64,000 nucleotides of DNA from Flaccisagitta enflata (Eukaryota > Chaetognatha > Sagittoidea > Aphragmophora). The stretch spans positions 26,660,001 to 26,724,000 of the forward strand of contig OZ231127.1 of the NCBI GenBank assembly GCA_965153355.1. Direction: 5' to 3'. Under the pieces are notes generated by a model. That model ran no database searches. It saw only the letters and a list, made by a program, of their open reading frames with translations, and was not told the DNA's origin. Positions 23,873 through 36,073 of the stretch are shown piece after piece (position 1 is the first letter of the stretch; the number at the start of each line of letters is the position of its first letter). The position numbers and the translations under genes are program-made.

Positions 23873-26800
23873 CTGTGATAAGTTTAGATTAATGAATAAA
23901 CGATATAAAATTCTTTCATGAAATACAAATTCTAAAGAATGGGTAAATTTGATAAAAATTATTTCTCATTATTATTCTTATTATTTCACTCACCCAATGT
24001 TGTTGAGACTCCTAAGAGACGCATCGCGAGGAAACGGGAAAGGTCCATTTGAACCCTTGCGGTTTCCTGGCACGGCAATGTAAGCGGCTTGGATCATGGC
24101 GTCGCATACAGCCGACAATCCCTCAATCTCCTCCTTCAACCCTTTCACTTTCAAATGGTTCAGAATGCCATTGGCCATAAGCATTCTTCGATCTTGGGTG
24201 ACATTTTCCTGATCTTTGTTGGCATTCACAATTGCCAAGAGACTATAAACCGTGTGGAATGGATGATTCAGACACACTCGACCAATCAATTTGGTGAGCG
24301 TATCTTGGAACGGATTAGCGCCACCATTCTCTCCTTCCACCCCTTCTCCCAGTTGCGCGGTTAATTGTGAAATGACTGGGAGGAAGACGTGAGATGGAAT
24401 GTCTCTGTAATTTTCGGCGATGAGTTGATTGACATCCTGGTCGTCGTTGTTATCGAACCAGAGCGTCGTCACGCGAAATATCAGCGTCTCAACCGAAGTG
24501 GAATCTGTCGGACCGGCGTCCACTTTCAGCGCCGCCAGATAATTGAGAAGCGCCTTTCCCAAATAAGTCTTGCGCTCTTGAATCATTTTGTCGTTGGCGT
24601 CCACGTCTTGATTTTTGGTTCTCATCAAGATGGCCAAATACTTTTGATCGTGAGCGGTGTCGAGTTTCTGGCGCACCGCCATCAGCCTGGCACATTCTTC
24701 CTCTTGCTCCTTCAGCACGCGCATTTTTTCCGCGTACAAGCTGCTGTCCATGTGGTCTTTGATGCTTTGGTATTGTTCATCGGCGAATTTGCCCAGAGTC
24801 ACGCGGATCTTTTTCAAGTTTTGTCGGTCCACGGATTTGGTGGGATTGGCAGTGGCGCTCAATTTGGCCGCTTCCTCTAGATACTTTTTAGAAATGACAG
24901 CTGGGCTTGCCATATTACTCTCCGCCAGCCAAGAACCCATCGTGCTTAATGCCAAAGGAATGAGGAGAGGAGACGACGGCTTGTCTGTGTTTCCCTCAAT
25001 CACTCTCCTCAGTAAATATTTCGCCTTTTCCTCTTCTTTTCGATCCCAATAGAGAAACGGCTCTTCCAATTCCCAGTATGAGCTCAAGTTGAGTTTATCG
25101 CTTCGCAGAATTTCTTTGACTCGCGCGAATCCTCCCTCAGCCAAATGAAAATGACCATGGAGTCGGGCTAATTTGCAAAACTGGAACGTTAATTTGGCCT
25201 CCTCGTGTGGAAAAAGTGACGCAAGGGCATTAGGATCGCCATTACGCGTCAATCCATTCTGGCAATCTTTCGCTAATCTGACCAACGTGGATTTCATGTG
25301 AAAAAGATGTTCCACAGAGCCAAAATTTTGGTTGGCAAAGAGATCGTGATCGGCTTTCCACTCTAGGAACAGCGAGTTCCATTTGGCAACATCCACGACC
25401 GTCGCATCGCCTTCAGACTGTGGCGACAATAGTTGTTGAACGGAATCGAAATCTCGGATGATTTTCAATTTGGCCAAGATGGGGGTCAAGGCGTGGGCGC
25501 TCTGCGGAATGATGAGAATGTCGTTTCTCAAAATACCATCGACGGCGTTGTCTTTGTGAAGTAACGAAGATGAGCGATTGCCTTTAACAAGAGCAGAACA
25601 CGACTGGAAAATACTGCGGAAAAAGGCGTCATGTTTTTGCGGAGGTTCAAAGGCCAAATCCCATTTTGAGAGGCCTAAAGCCGTTTTATAATAATCTTCG
25701 GATTCCCTCCACTTGGGATTGGTATCGAGAAAAGCGTGAGCTACTTTCATGAGATTCATTTCAACGAGGGACCGCGACAATGAACGGGTTGATTCGGCTG
25801 AAGATAGACAACTGGAAGCTGACGCGGCTTTGGCCCAATCTCCTTCACGCATGTGCATGTCGACGCATCTTTGGTCATCTGACACCAACACAGTCCCACA
25901 TCCATAAAGGGCGTCTGGTTCTCCAATCAACGAGTAGATTCGGTAAAGGTTGGTGGAGAAATCTTCATTCGACTCGGCATTGTCTACAATGGTCACGCAA
26001 TCCACGCTGGAAAAGCTCTGTGTCTGAGAATATGCGACGCTCTCATCCACGGCCACAGTCCCCGAGAGTGACTTGGAAGAGAACCAGATTTCAAAATACA
26101 TGAGCGCTGAGAAAGGCTGGTCGCAAGATACAGCGCTCAGCGCGATTTTACGATAATCGAGGTTCAGCCAAAAATTGTTGTCCCAGTCTGTTGGGTCTCC
26201 AGCCGCGGCGTCGCCTGTCCTATTGTTGTTATTATTGCTCCTCCCACGTTGAACTACCTTCCTATCCTGTTCGCGAAGATAAGACACCGCGCGCAGGAAA
26301 ATATCCACCAAAGTTCTGAGAGAAGAGTCAACTTTTCCCCTTTCATGCGCGCGAAGGACTCTCTCGAAAAAGCCGTTGAACTGGTTAGATAAAATCTCGC
26401 GCACTCGCTCGTTATTTTCATTCGCCGATAGAATGCCGTGGATGAGGTAGATGAGAAACTCGGGAGCGAATGTAGCATCCGCCTCCACCATATCTTTGCA
26501 GGATAACAGAATCGGATCTCTAATAAGGCCCGCGTTTAACAAATTCAAACACAGCCGTTGAATGAAATCCGTGGGAGCGATATCCTCGAGATTCATCAAA
26601 TTCGGAGACTCGACCAGCTCGATATCTCCGAGGATCTCCATCGCAGCCTCGTGGCTTCCGCTGATTTGTTGGAGAATTGGGTGAAAATATTCCATGAATG
26701 AAAATCTCGACCGAAGATCCGCTTCCTCTTCCAATTGACGTTCCCGTAAGTCGATGTTGGCAAGAAGATCGACGATTGTTTTGGAAGTTTCAAAAAGCCG

Positions 26801-29800
26801 CTTCAAACATCGGATGCCGACTCGCCGCAACGACACTTGGTTATCAGTCAGTCTTTCATCCAAAAGCTTCAATAAGACGACATTGCGCATTGTGCTGCCG
26901 TTTGGATTATCGACCAGCTTCGTTGCGTGTTGTTTCCACTTGGCATCGAAGGGAGAAGGGAGTGCCACGACGCGCGCGTTGATCGGCCCAATGAGGCCCA
27001 AAATTTTCAACGCGGCAGATCGTACAGCTTGGTTTTCGCTCTTGGAAATGGCTAACAGCGTTGTGAGTAATTTTTGCGAAATTGGCTTTTGCATGACCTC
27101 TTCGAAGAGATGCGCGCCTCTTCTTGATTCCGCGATGCTGGAATAAAGTTCCTGCAAACCGGAAATAAGCAACTCATCGGCAGAAACTTCCTCCAAAGCC
27201 GCGAAAAATAACTCCATCTCTTTGCCTAAATCCTGACGGTCGCCGCCGCGAATCGTGATTTGAGACTCGCGGATATGCGCCAAGGCATCGATCGAAGGAA
27301 GCAAGAACAAACCGCGAATGTAAGGAAACAACTGCGTCACATTTTCCACAATGAGTGACGTCATCAGAGCGACGCTCTTATCTTTGACTGATGAAGACAG
27401 TTTGCCCAACTGCGAAACTTTGACTAGCGTGCTCACCAATTTGGGTAGAAGACGCCCGACAAATTCCGAGTGGAATGCCAACGACGCTTCCAATATCTTT
27501 TCCAACGAGTCTAGGCAGATGACGATGATGGTGTCATGCTCTTTGTTTTTCAATTCGTCGCGAAAATGAAGACACTCGTCGTCGATGACTTGACACAGAG
27601 TCGTCGTCACTTCTCTCAAGATGAAAGGACAATATCGCTTCAAGTCTTCCTCCAGTCCGTAATCGACCAATTCTGACACGAAATATGACATCCTTCGCAG
27701 AGATTGGCGACGATTGCCCACATCCGACCCTCGGCGTTTGTCAAGAACCGATTGGGAAAACTGCAACAACGTTTCGCATAACTGCTCCTCTTCTCCATCG
27801 ACCAGTATGGAGACTGCGGACGACGTCGTTTCTTCAATGCCCAAAAGGCGGCCCAACAACTTGAAGCAGGCGGTCAATTTATCTTCAGTAAGATGTGATT
27901 CGACGCTCGGCGATGTTTCTGCGCTGAAAGAATCCGACGCGAAATTCAGAGAGGCGATGAGTTGAAAAATTATGTCGGCCGCGGAATCCTTCAATCGCCT
28001 CCGCAGCTCCGTCTGAGAGACCATTTCAGAGATAGATTCTAATTTCTTTTTCGCTTCCTTTTTGACGCGGCTATCCTCTGTCACCATATCCTTCAGTAAG
28101 TCAGTGACTACTTGCGGCAATGCGAGTTTCATGAGAACGTTTGAATCAACGCCAATTTTCTGCGCTACTTGAGCGATTTCTTCGCGGTTAAGGCCATAAA
28201 GGAGAGACGCAATGATGACATTTTGGCAATCCTTCAAGAGATTAGTCAAGGTCTCATAGCCCAAAAGTTCAAAGGGAAAAGACAAGGGTGATCGGCCCTT
28301 TTGGATCCACAATTTCAGAACATATCTAAGTTTGTCGCCGATGAAATGGTTAAAGTTTTTCTTTTCACCACATTCCATATCCAGTTGTTTCAACTGCGCA
28401 TCGATCGATTTGTGATGAGTCCCTTCACCAAATTTATCAAGTAGTGTATGCCACGCCGTTACAGAGTGTGTCTCATCGTAACGCCCCAAAGTGATGAGTA
28501 TGCAAATCGCAGATTCGATCAAATTACATCCATCGTCATTGACACGATGATCAACGGCTGATGCTTGAGCAGGTTTAGCAGATTCGACAAGGCCGTCAAT
28601 TACCTCCACGATTTTATCCCATCTTTCCCTTTGCAATCTGCCCACCTGGACTTTAGAAGAGCAAAACAGCTTCAAAGATCTAGCCGCGATAAGTCTAGCC
28701 TCGTGGCATTTGTCTATCAGGATCTCGCATGTGCGTTCCAGTACGTCGTAAGCTTCCACCGGACCATCGGCATCAGATCCCCATTGCCCATCCGGATTAA
28801 CGCGAGCAAGAGCGCTGTATATTTTCGCCACTTCCACCCGTACCGAAAAGCTTTGTTCCGGTACCGGGAAAGAATTCTGCTCACTCCTGACATAAAGCAG
28901 CATCTTCATCACAACCTCCTTGTACTTGTCAAGTTTAGCCACGGCCTCAGGTCTATCATCTTTATACTTAGACAACAACTCGACGACCGCGGTCAAGATT
29001 TTGAGACACTCGACGTACATTTGCTGATCCTGTTGGTGAAATTTGAAGACTTGACCGACGGCTTTGAGTAATGTGCCAAAACTGGTGATATCAACCAGCT
29101 GTGACGACGGATTCATGGACGCATTTGAAGAGTCCGTGGTTGTTGTGTTGGCGATATTCACTCGCAAAATTGAATGCAAAGCGCCGATATGAACGGCGGA
29201 AAAGGGATCAAAACTCGATCCGTTGAAGAGAGATGGATAAATAGACTCCCCTGGTTTTCCAAGTTGGCATTTTGACGCATCAATTTGCAAGATCGCGTCG
29301 AAGCAACGCTTTTTTAGGCGACTGAAGGAATCCATCCAAGGCTCCTCGGTCTTACATCCGACATTTTTGGCGTCTTCAAAAGCTCCCAGATTTTTGTCCT
29401 CCAACCAAAGAGGTTGAGGGCGTTGAAGATATCTGCCACTTGTCGTCTGCGTGCGTTCAGGATGAGAGAGGATTTTTCTGAGGACGGCGATTAGAGAACT
29501 GGGGGTTCGAATCACCAGATCACTCAGAACAGGGATTCCTGGTGTAGACTCAATATCCAAAATCTCAGGCTCGTATATTCGCTTTACTAGGAAGATAATT
29601 TCGATGGCCTTGCGACATATATCAGAGTTACCGACGAAACGAGTAAGGTCGTCCAAGATTGATTGGGCGCATTCGAGGTGTTTTTGAACAGAGAGCAAAA
29701 GCATGTCGCACCCAGTTAAGACGTCGGTAGATTTCACGACACATTTAAGACCGAGGAGATATTTCACGAACAAAACTTGCGAGAAGAGTGACTTAAGAAT

Positions 29801-32800
29801 TGGGCAAACAACGTGAGATCCCACTTCTTCAATGACGGCGACGTTGTTATAAAGACTTTCAGAGTCCCTTAGCAGAGATATTTCCAGTTCGGCCCATAGA
29901 CTGTCGACAACGCCCACCTCTTTTGGCCAATTGGCCTTTTCCACAAAAGCACGCGCTACCGGCGCTGGCTCGTGCAAAGTCAAAGCAAATAACGCCATCG
30001 CTAAAGACTTTGGCAGGGCCGCGGCAGCTGTATCATCGTCGGAGGAACTAGATTCCCCCACTGTGACAAAACGTTTGTTGCGGTCCTTGACGATCCAACG
30101 CGAGTTTATGTTGGAGAGAATAGCTTCATTCTTGGCGGACTGCGTAGCGCTAAATTGAGTGGCGTTGGAAAGTGTGGCGTTAAAAGTTGATTGAAAATCG
30201 GAGGTGCTATTGAGAGAATTGGAACTGGTTCCGTCGAAATTAAGCAGCCATTGTATGATCTGAATTCTCATGGGATGTTGCTGTCGTTGCTGATTTTGAG
30301 AAGAGTCCTGGCTGGATGTAGAAGTTGCTGAAGATGTTGACTCGTGTGGAATGGAATCGTAGGCGAGACAGCAGTGCAGGAAATGAACTGAAGCATCGCA
30401 GACGAGGGTTGAGGAGGCAAAGGAGAAGATGCTCCAATCGTCCAAGTGCCGTTGATTGCCCAGTAGGCGCCAGCGCACGATGGAACCTAGTAGCGTGAAG
30501 CCAGGCGTAGTCAAGTCCTTGTTGTGAGACAACTTGAGGGCCATTTGCCAAATCTGGAAGTAAAGGAGAGAAATGGTTACCGTATTTTTTTCTAAAAAGC
30601 GCCCCCCTCCTCTTTTTTACTTATTGTTATACTTTTCAGAAGAGATTTGAACAGAAATATTGAGTAAAATGATGAAATAAAACAACACAATGAGCCATTT
30701 TCAAAGACTTTCAAACAGATATATGCAATGAATATCTCCTTTTTGTGTCAAATTCAGCGTTTTTGTAAGCCTTTCCTGAAAGAGATAGACTGAACGACAG
30801 CTCATCTACAATATAAAGGGTTGAAAAGCAAAGTCATATTTCAATTTCAAAAGCGCCCGGGGCGCTTTTGAGAAAAAATACGGTACATCTCACAGCACTT
30901 CGGACAAGAACAAGGCCAAGTAGGCCAATAAGGTGCGACGTGTGGATCATCGAACGAATGCGTTACCCCACAGACAGACCGACAGACCGACAGACCAACC
31001 AACCGACCGACGGACACAGCCAGTTATAGAGGTTTTTTTTTTCTGGAAGAGAAGGGAAAACAAGCAATCAAGATTTTATCACATTCGACGTTGCAAATGA
31101 AAATGATAATAATATCAGCAGGTGTTTTGAGGTGCTTTGTCGCACCTAAAAACACTTTCTCCTAAGTGTCATAACAAACAGAGGCTTTTTAGGTGCGACA
31201 AAGCACCTCTATAACTGGCTGTGTCCGTTGATCTGTCGGTCTGTTGGTCTGTTGGTCTGTCTGTAACGCATTCGTTCGACGATCCACACGTCGCACCTTA
31301 TTGGCCTACTTGGCCTTGTTATTTACTAACAAGCCCAAGAGGGCAACAGTCGCGTGCGTCTGGAAATGACAAACAAAAGAGTAAAAACATGTCAAAATGT
31401 TAAAAAATGTTAAAAAATGTTAAAAAATGTTTAAAAAGGTAAAATGTTAAAAAATGTTAAAAAATGTTGAAAAATGTTAAAAAATGTTGAAAAATGTTGA
31501 AAAATGTTTAAAAAGGTAAAATGTTAAAAAATGTTAAAAAATGTTAAAAAATGTTGAAAAATGTTGAAAAATGTTGAAAAATGTTGAAAAATGTTAAAAA
31601 CGTTCCAAATTTAAAAAATTTGACTGACGGACCTACCGACCGACCTACCGACCGACATGGCAAGGTGTAGAGTCGCGTGCACGCGACTAAAAAGCCTCAC
31701 CTTACGCCACGGACTGGAAAGAACTTCCGCATCATCGACGGGTCCCCATGAAAGCGCCATGGCATGAAGGCAAGATAGAATTTTGTTGGCTAGAGCGGCG
31801 AAGACGTTCTTGTCTGCGTTCGCTTCACCTTTGGAAAGCATTTCGTGGAATGTGTCAAGTAGACAACATTTCTCCTTGAGAAAGGAAGCAAAGAGAAAAG
31901 CGACGTTGAAGACACACCCACAGGTCTATGATTCATAGATCAATTGTAAGCTAGTTAACGCAGCTTATGTGGATGGACTCTCGATTACGATGGTAGTTCG
32001 GTCCGTCTGTTCTCCCTGGACCGTTCCGATGCCCGTGGCGTACGAATTGGATCATCTAGCGAGCTTTTGTAAGTCCTGCAATATTTAACGGCTTACACAA
32101 TATTTAGAGCATTGAAACGACAAAATATTCACATGACCGAAACAAGACATGTCACACAATAGTAAACTTACCACTTTAGAGAACCCCGCGGAATGAAGTT
32201 TGAGCGCGTGGTCAACTACTTGCAGCCAAGGCGCGACTTCCGGGCTCAATCGCAGGCAAGCGAAATGGCTGACGAAACAGGACCAAACCGAGGGTAAGTC
32301 GAGTCGCCTTCGTTTGGCGGCCGAGGGACGCTCTTCATCAGCATTCTCTTCGTCCGCTTCGTCGTCGCTAAGATCCATTCGGCCATTTCCGTTGGCTGAG
32401 CGGTTCGACTCGAAAGTTTCGTCCATAAGCTGCGTGGCGACGCCAATTTGGTCCAATTGCTTACAAACTTCCGCATCCTCCCGTAAAGTTCGCGATTGCG
32501 TCACGGCTTGTAACACCTGCAATATGGTGGATTTGAAAATCGGATTCTTCAGCATCCTCCAACACTGATCAAACCGATTTACTCCATCAGTAGGCCTAGT
32601 TACTTTCAAATGATCAACTGTAAGACGCTGGCAAAATTCGTTTACAACGTACCCCTGCGGCAAAATGGGTGAAGCCAGATGGAAGAAACAAGGACTTCTT
32701 CCCTGAGGCACCGGAGACTTTGTTTTCCTTCTGCTTTTCGAGCAAGGTCTCCATGACAAGGTGAAATATTTCCAACACGCATCGATCCCATCGTTTCTGC

Positions 32801-35800
32801 AAGAAAAGAATTGTTTTAAAAATTCTCATAACCCAATCGAATCAACTTGAAGCATTCACGCAATAGGATAATCAACCAATCAATCATGAAACAAGCCAAT
32901 CGCACATTCGCTAAGTCACTTCACTTGTACAAAACCATCATGTTACTCACTTTATCAATGACGGTTTAATCACCAAATCAAACCTGAAACCAGCCAATAG
33001 CAGTTTGCACATACGCTAAGTCACTTAATCGCGATTAATCGCCTTCGCCATGACATGGTTCAAAACTACGACTCACTTTATCAATGATGGTATCTTCCGC
33101 AAACTCCCGTCTCAACTCGAACTGGAATCGGAAACACTTCAACGCCTCCAGCCTGAGCGCGTCGGAATTTTTGTGTTCGCGCCAGAGATTGGCGATCGTC
33201 GGGATGATGGCCTCGCCGACGGAAGCGATCTGTCGAGGCTCGTCTTTCCGGAGTGTCATGGAGTAAACGGAGAACGCCTTGAGAACAAAGGCGATCGTGG
33301 AAGCCGAATCCCGGCCCAGATACTCGTTGGAAGTGGCGAAATAACCGCGGAAAAATTCTGGAGGTTTAAATAGGTGGAATTGTAAAAGAATGGGGTGGAG
33401 GAAAAACACTCGAGAAAAGAAATGAGATGCTAAAAGATGGAAAGCTTGGCAGTAACCATACGGCGAAAGATTCATTGAATCTTGCATGATAGCAAGTAAT
33501 TGGTTTATTAACCAAATGTGAAAAGGCCGGATCGTCATTGGTAAGAAGGAAAAATCTCACCCAGATTCGCTTTTTTCTTCGTCTTGATGCAACACTGCAT
33601 GGAGGCCAGCTTTAATATATGATAGAAAGCCGTGGCCACAACGTCGCCCTCTTTGGTTTTGGAGACGCTCGAGAGGCCACCTCGTCTTTCTTCCAGCAGA
33701 TGGCGCGTGAGATAAATCAAATTGCGCCATTCTTTGGCTTGGATGTGAATCCAAAAGTGACGTCTAAAGGGATTGAGCACGAGCGTTGATCAAATATCAG
33801 AGCAGAAGGATGAAATACTACCACGGCAACACCAATCTAGCCTTCCTCAGCATTCACCATTGCTCATCACCACCGCTTTTTAGTCGCGTGCTACGCGACT
33901 CTATACCCCGCTTATTTGGTCTGTCGGTTGGTCGGTTGGTCGGTCAGTCCCATTTTTACGCTCCTGCCTAAATACTAAAGAGACCTCCACTATCACTGCC
34001 CCTGCCCACCCGCATGCGACTGGGGCAGCCGCGTATCCGGGCTTGTTTTTCTAGCACCTTATTTCCTATGGAAGTTACAATTCTGACCTAGTTAGCAATT
34101 CGCCACTGAGTAAGGAGAGGAGATCAATCCCGATTATGCCATAGGTCCTTTCGTCCTTGGCCAGTTCCAAAATGATGGCGATGACTTCATTCGCATTAAC
34201 GTAATTGGAGCCGTTTTTGAGAGATTGACGTAACACGACGCGCAGCACGTCCACAGCCTCACTGGCCTTCTTAGATCGATTCAGCGCCGTAGCCGACGAC
34301 GATGTTCCCTTTTCGCGGAAGAGACGGAAGAACGCTGAGAAAACACTTCGAGACATGAGAGACATTGCTCGCTATCGCCCATCGGTCCGTACGTAGGTAC
34401 TCTTCTAATTTTCATGCGTCCCTTTTCTAGTTTGTGAGTCATTAACGTCTTTAATGTTTATCGACTCATTTCGGCACATTCAGATATGGAAATCAAATGA
34501 AGCCATTTCCTAAATTTACTGAATGTATACTGACTGTATATTGAATGTATACTATCTTGGAAAAAATAAAAGTCCCACCTATATGGCTAATTTGTGATGG
34601 AACAACTTAAGAGAACCTATTAAAATCAGTGACCATTAGAAAGAGCTTGAAAAAATCTTCAAAATGGCGCCAAGCAGAGCTATGTAGCTCAATTCGTTTA
34701 GATTTTAGAGCTAAAAGAGTGAAAACGTTCACCTTAACAAAAAGCAGAAAATATGCAAAAGATGAGGGGGAAAAATTGACCTGTTTATTTTTACTTTTTC
34801 TTGGCTTATCATGATAAAATCATATGAAAATCGGTGACCATTTGAAAGAGCTTCAAAAAATCTGTCTAATGCCGCCAAGCAGATTTTTTTAGTTCAAACC
34901 GTTTAGATTTTATATCAAAATGAATATACTTTGATCTGAAAGCGCTAAAAACAAAAATTGTTAAGAAAATCAAGGGACTTGTTATACAAAATTGTTAAAA
35001 AATCCTTCATCTATGTCTACCCAAATGATTACAAATGATATTTGGTACCAAAAAAGCCTTAACTAATCATTTCTACACAAAAATTAAATTTTGTGCAGGA
35101 AATAACAGTAATGAATAGCAATACTGTTTTACTGGGACTTTTATTTTTTCCAAGATAGTACTGTTTACTGAATGCATATTTACTGACAAAATCTCAACAA
35201 GGCCGGATAGACGGCCAATAAGCAGTCGCTGACAGGTGGGCAGGAGCAGTTTGCAGAGAGGCAGGGGCAGTCATTTGGTGGGCAGGGGCTGTATTTTGGG
35301 TGGGCAGGGATTGTTATGCTAAGAAATCTCAAATTCGGCCAATTTCGCGTCGTCCAAAATTTCGCGCTACGGACCAACCAACCAACATACCTACCAAGGG
35401 ACACACCCTCTTATAGAGTCGCTTAGTCAGCGACTAAAAATATCTGCCGCTTTCTCGAGCCAAGGCCGTACTGTTATTCCAACGAAGTACCTTGTCAGCC
35501 AATTTCGCGATGCCATCCACTTCGTCCTTGACGAAGCCATGGGCGCTTCCAAAGACGTTGTTCCAAGTGAACTTGGAGGCGACGTCATTGGGACCGGAAG
35601 TGCCGCAAGAGTCCAACGCGTCCACTGCCGACGAGTTGCCATTCAACAACGCCTTCAGCGAATCTGCCGCTTTCCGACGGTCTGGTTGGGGGAAGGGGGA
35701 GACAGTTCCCGCATGACAGGTCACAAGATAATGAAGATGTGAATATGAGACTCATATAATGATAAATGAGTCTTGTGCGGATTCACTTTTGAATAACCTA

Positions 35801-35862
35801 CCAGTGACACTGCCGTGGTCGAGGCGATGGCACAAAGATAACACCTCCTGAATGTACGCCAT
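19994..35862 (-). CDS. ATM: ATM serine/threonine kinase (PIKK family), complete, 16 exons
   Basis: Exons: 35862-35802, 35681-35491, 34308-34088, 33763-33561, 33357-33077, 32796-32653, 32564-32172, 31874-31701, 30553-23994, 23872-23697, 23311-23150, 22989-22770, 22615-22462, 22212-22075, 20619-20530, 20254-19994. Lengths sum to 9,429 nt (3,142 aa plus stop) and every junction keeps phase; human ATM has 3,056 aa. Exons 1-5 match the ATM N-terminal TAN/HEAT region, exon 7 has an NLS-like KRRRLDL, and exon 9 carries the HEAT spiral and most of FAT. Kinase motifs follow: [22 protein letters not shown] (catalytic Asp about residue 2954), [10 protein letters not shown], then FATC ending [12 protein letters not shown] is the apical nuclear kinase for double-strand-break signalling. 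Least certain borders: start of exon 3 and of exon 7, and the non-consensus GTCTAC donor at 22075. Confidence 0.95.
20620..22074 (-). other. ATM intron 14, AT-rich with nested repeats
   Basis: Lies between phase-0 exons. Carries the fold-back unit and flanking direct repeats described separately; no further exon is needed to join the flanking protein segments ([13 protein letters not shown] aligns gap-free to the family). Confidence 0.8.
21086..21804. repeat. Fold-back (21202-21611) flanked by 101-bp direct repeats
   Basis: Direct repeats 21086-21186 and 21704-21804 (ACTACACAGGATTTTGCTGA...GAAAACTGTCATC) differ at a few positions. Between them, arms starting GATCTGAAAAAATTGCATCT fold back onto the complement ending near 21611 and contain GCAGATTTGAAATCTGC. 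It is located in ATM intron 14. Confidence 0.75.
23366..23660 (-). repeat. Diverged hairpin-family copy with internal AAGTCATTCT minisatellite
   Basis: GTCCGTCAGTCCGTCGGTCC tract, then about 20 degenerate 10-bp units (AAGTCATTCT, AAGTTATTCT, GAGTCATTTT), ending CCGCACGCGACTTATC. It lies in an ATM intron. Confidence 0.6.
23994..30553 (-). CDS. ATM: ATM exon 9, 6,560 bp single exon
   Basis: One open frame of 2,186 codons between acceptor TTCCAG|ATTTGG and donor GG|GTGAGT. It encodes the helical solenoid and FAT domain up to the segment before the kinase N-lobe ([17 protein letters not shown] near 24200-24270). In vertebrates this region is split over dozens of exons, so this is either intron loss or an ancestrally intron-poor state. 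Confidence 0.95.
30578..30887. mobile_element. MITE-like element, ACCGTATTTT ends, 310 bp
   Basis: Inverted ends TACCGTATTTTTTTCTAAAA and GAGAAAAAATACGGTA, with GCGCCCGGGGCGC inside the right end. Related to 12649-13000. Its left end lies only 24 bp upstream of the acceptor of ATM exon 9. Confidence 0.75.
30909..31323. mobile_element. Fold-back element with GGTGCGAC arms
   Basis: Arms AACAAGGCCAAGTAGGCCAA / TTGGCCTACTTGGCCTTGTT enclose GTGCGACGTGTGGATC and, near the centre, AGGTGCTTTGTCGCACCT with its complement. It also contains the GACAGACCGACAG tetramer tract of the hairpin family. A one-sided relative is at about 42806-42860. Located in ATM intron 8. Confidence 0.7.
31329..31692 (+). repeat. 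Hairpin-ended repeat with expanded internal minisatellite
   Basis: Left end ACAAGCCCAAGAGGG and AGTCGCGTGCG; then about 20 units of ATGTTAAAAA/ATGTTGAAAA (31387-31605); then GACCTACCGACCGACC and the right hairpin AGTCGCGTGCACGCGACTAAAAA. The element ends about 7 nt from the GTGAGG donor of ATM exon 8. Confidence 0.8.
33877..34047 (-). repeat. Hairpin-ended interspersed repeat, full copy
   Basis: Reverse orientation: TTTTAGTCGCGTGCTACGCGACT, GGTCGGTTGG tract, CTGCCCACCCGCATGCGACT, CCGCGTATCCGGGCTTGTTT. Located in ATM intron 3. Confidence 0.88.
34552..35158. mobile_element. Mariner-like MITE, 607 bp, TA target duplication
   Basis: Inverted ends CTATCTTGGAAAAAATAAAA / TTTTATTTTTTCCAAGATAG flanked by TA. 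Two internal direct units contain AAGAGCTT(G/C)AAAAAATC. No transposase frame. Related in end sequence and length to 10846-11447. Located in ATM intron 2. Confidence 0.8.
35197..35439 (+). repeat. Hairpin-ended interspersed repeat, full copy (third subfamily)
   Basis: ACAAGGCCGGATAGACGGCC, left box AGTCGCTGAC, three GGTGGGCAGG(A/G) repeats, right hairpin AGTCGCTTAGTCAGCGACT. The left-box change (CTGAC) is mirrored in the right arm (GTCAG). It ends about 50 bp from the donor of ATM exon 2. Confidence 0.88.
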
Positions 35863-36073
35863 TCTTTCCGTTGAACTGGAAACTCGATCACAAACTACCG
35901 ACTCATTTTCTCAGCTTAGTTTGACTCCCTCTGCTAGGTTTTTTTTTCTTCTTCTGGTTCTCACTTCACACAGTAGTTCTTCCTTGGAGTTTTTGTCTGA
36001 GACCACAATAAAGCCGAGATCAATAGGAAACGAGCGATATCATTTTTGCGGGTTAAACGAATCAAAAATTGAG
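35863..36073 (-). promoter_or_regulatory. 211-bp SETD9-ATM intergenic spacer
   Basis: The SETD9 stop (TAA at 36076-36074) and ATM start (35862) are on the same strand with only 211 bp between. The spacer must therefore hold the SETD9 3' end and the ATM 5' UTR or promoter. I see no TATA box; a purine run complementary to TTTTTTTTCTTCTTC is at about 35940-35955. Confidence 0.5.

Noticed and set aside
32618-32652. A 35-nt intron between ATM exons 6 and 7 (acceptor TTACAG at 32618)
   Set aside because: Too short and out of phase; acceptor GATCAG|TGT at 32564 keeps phase 0 and gives an 88-nt intron.
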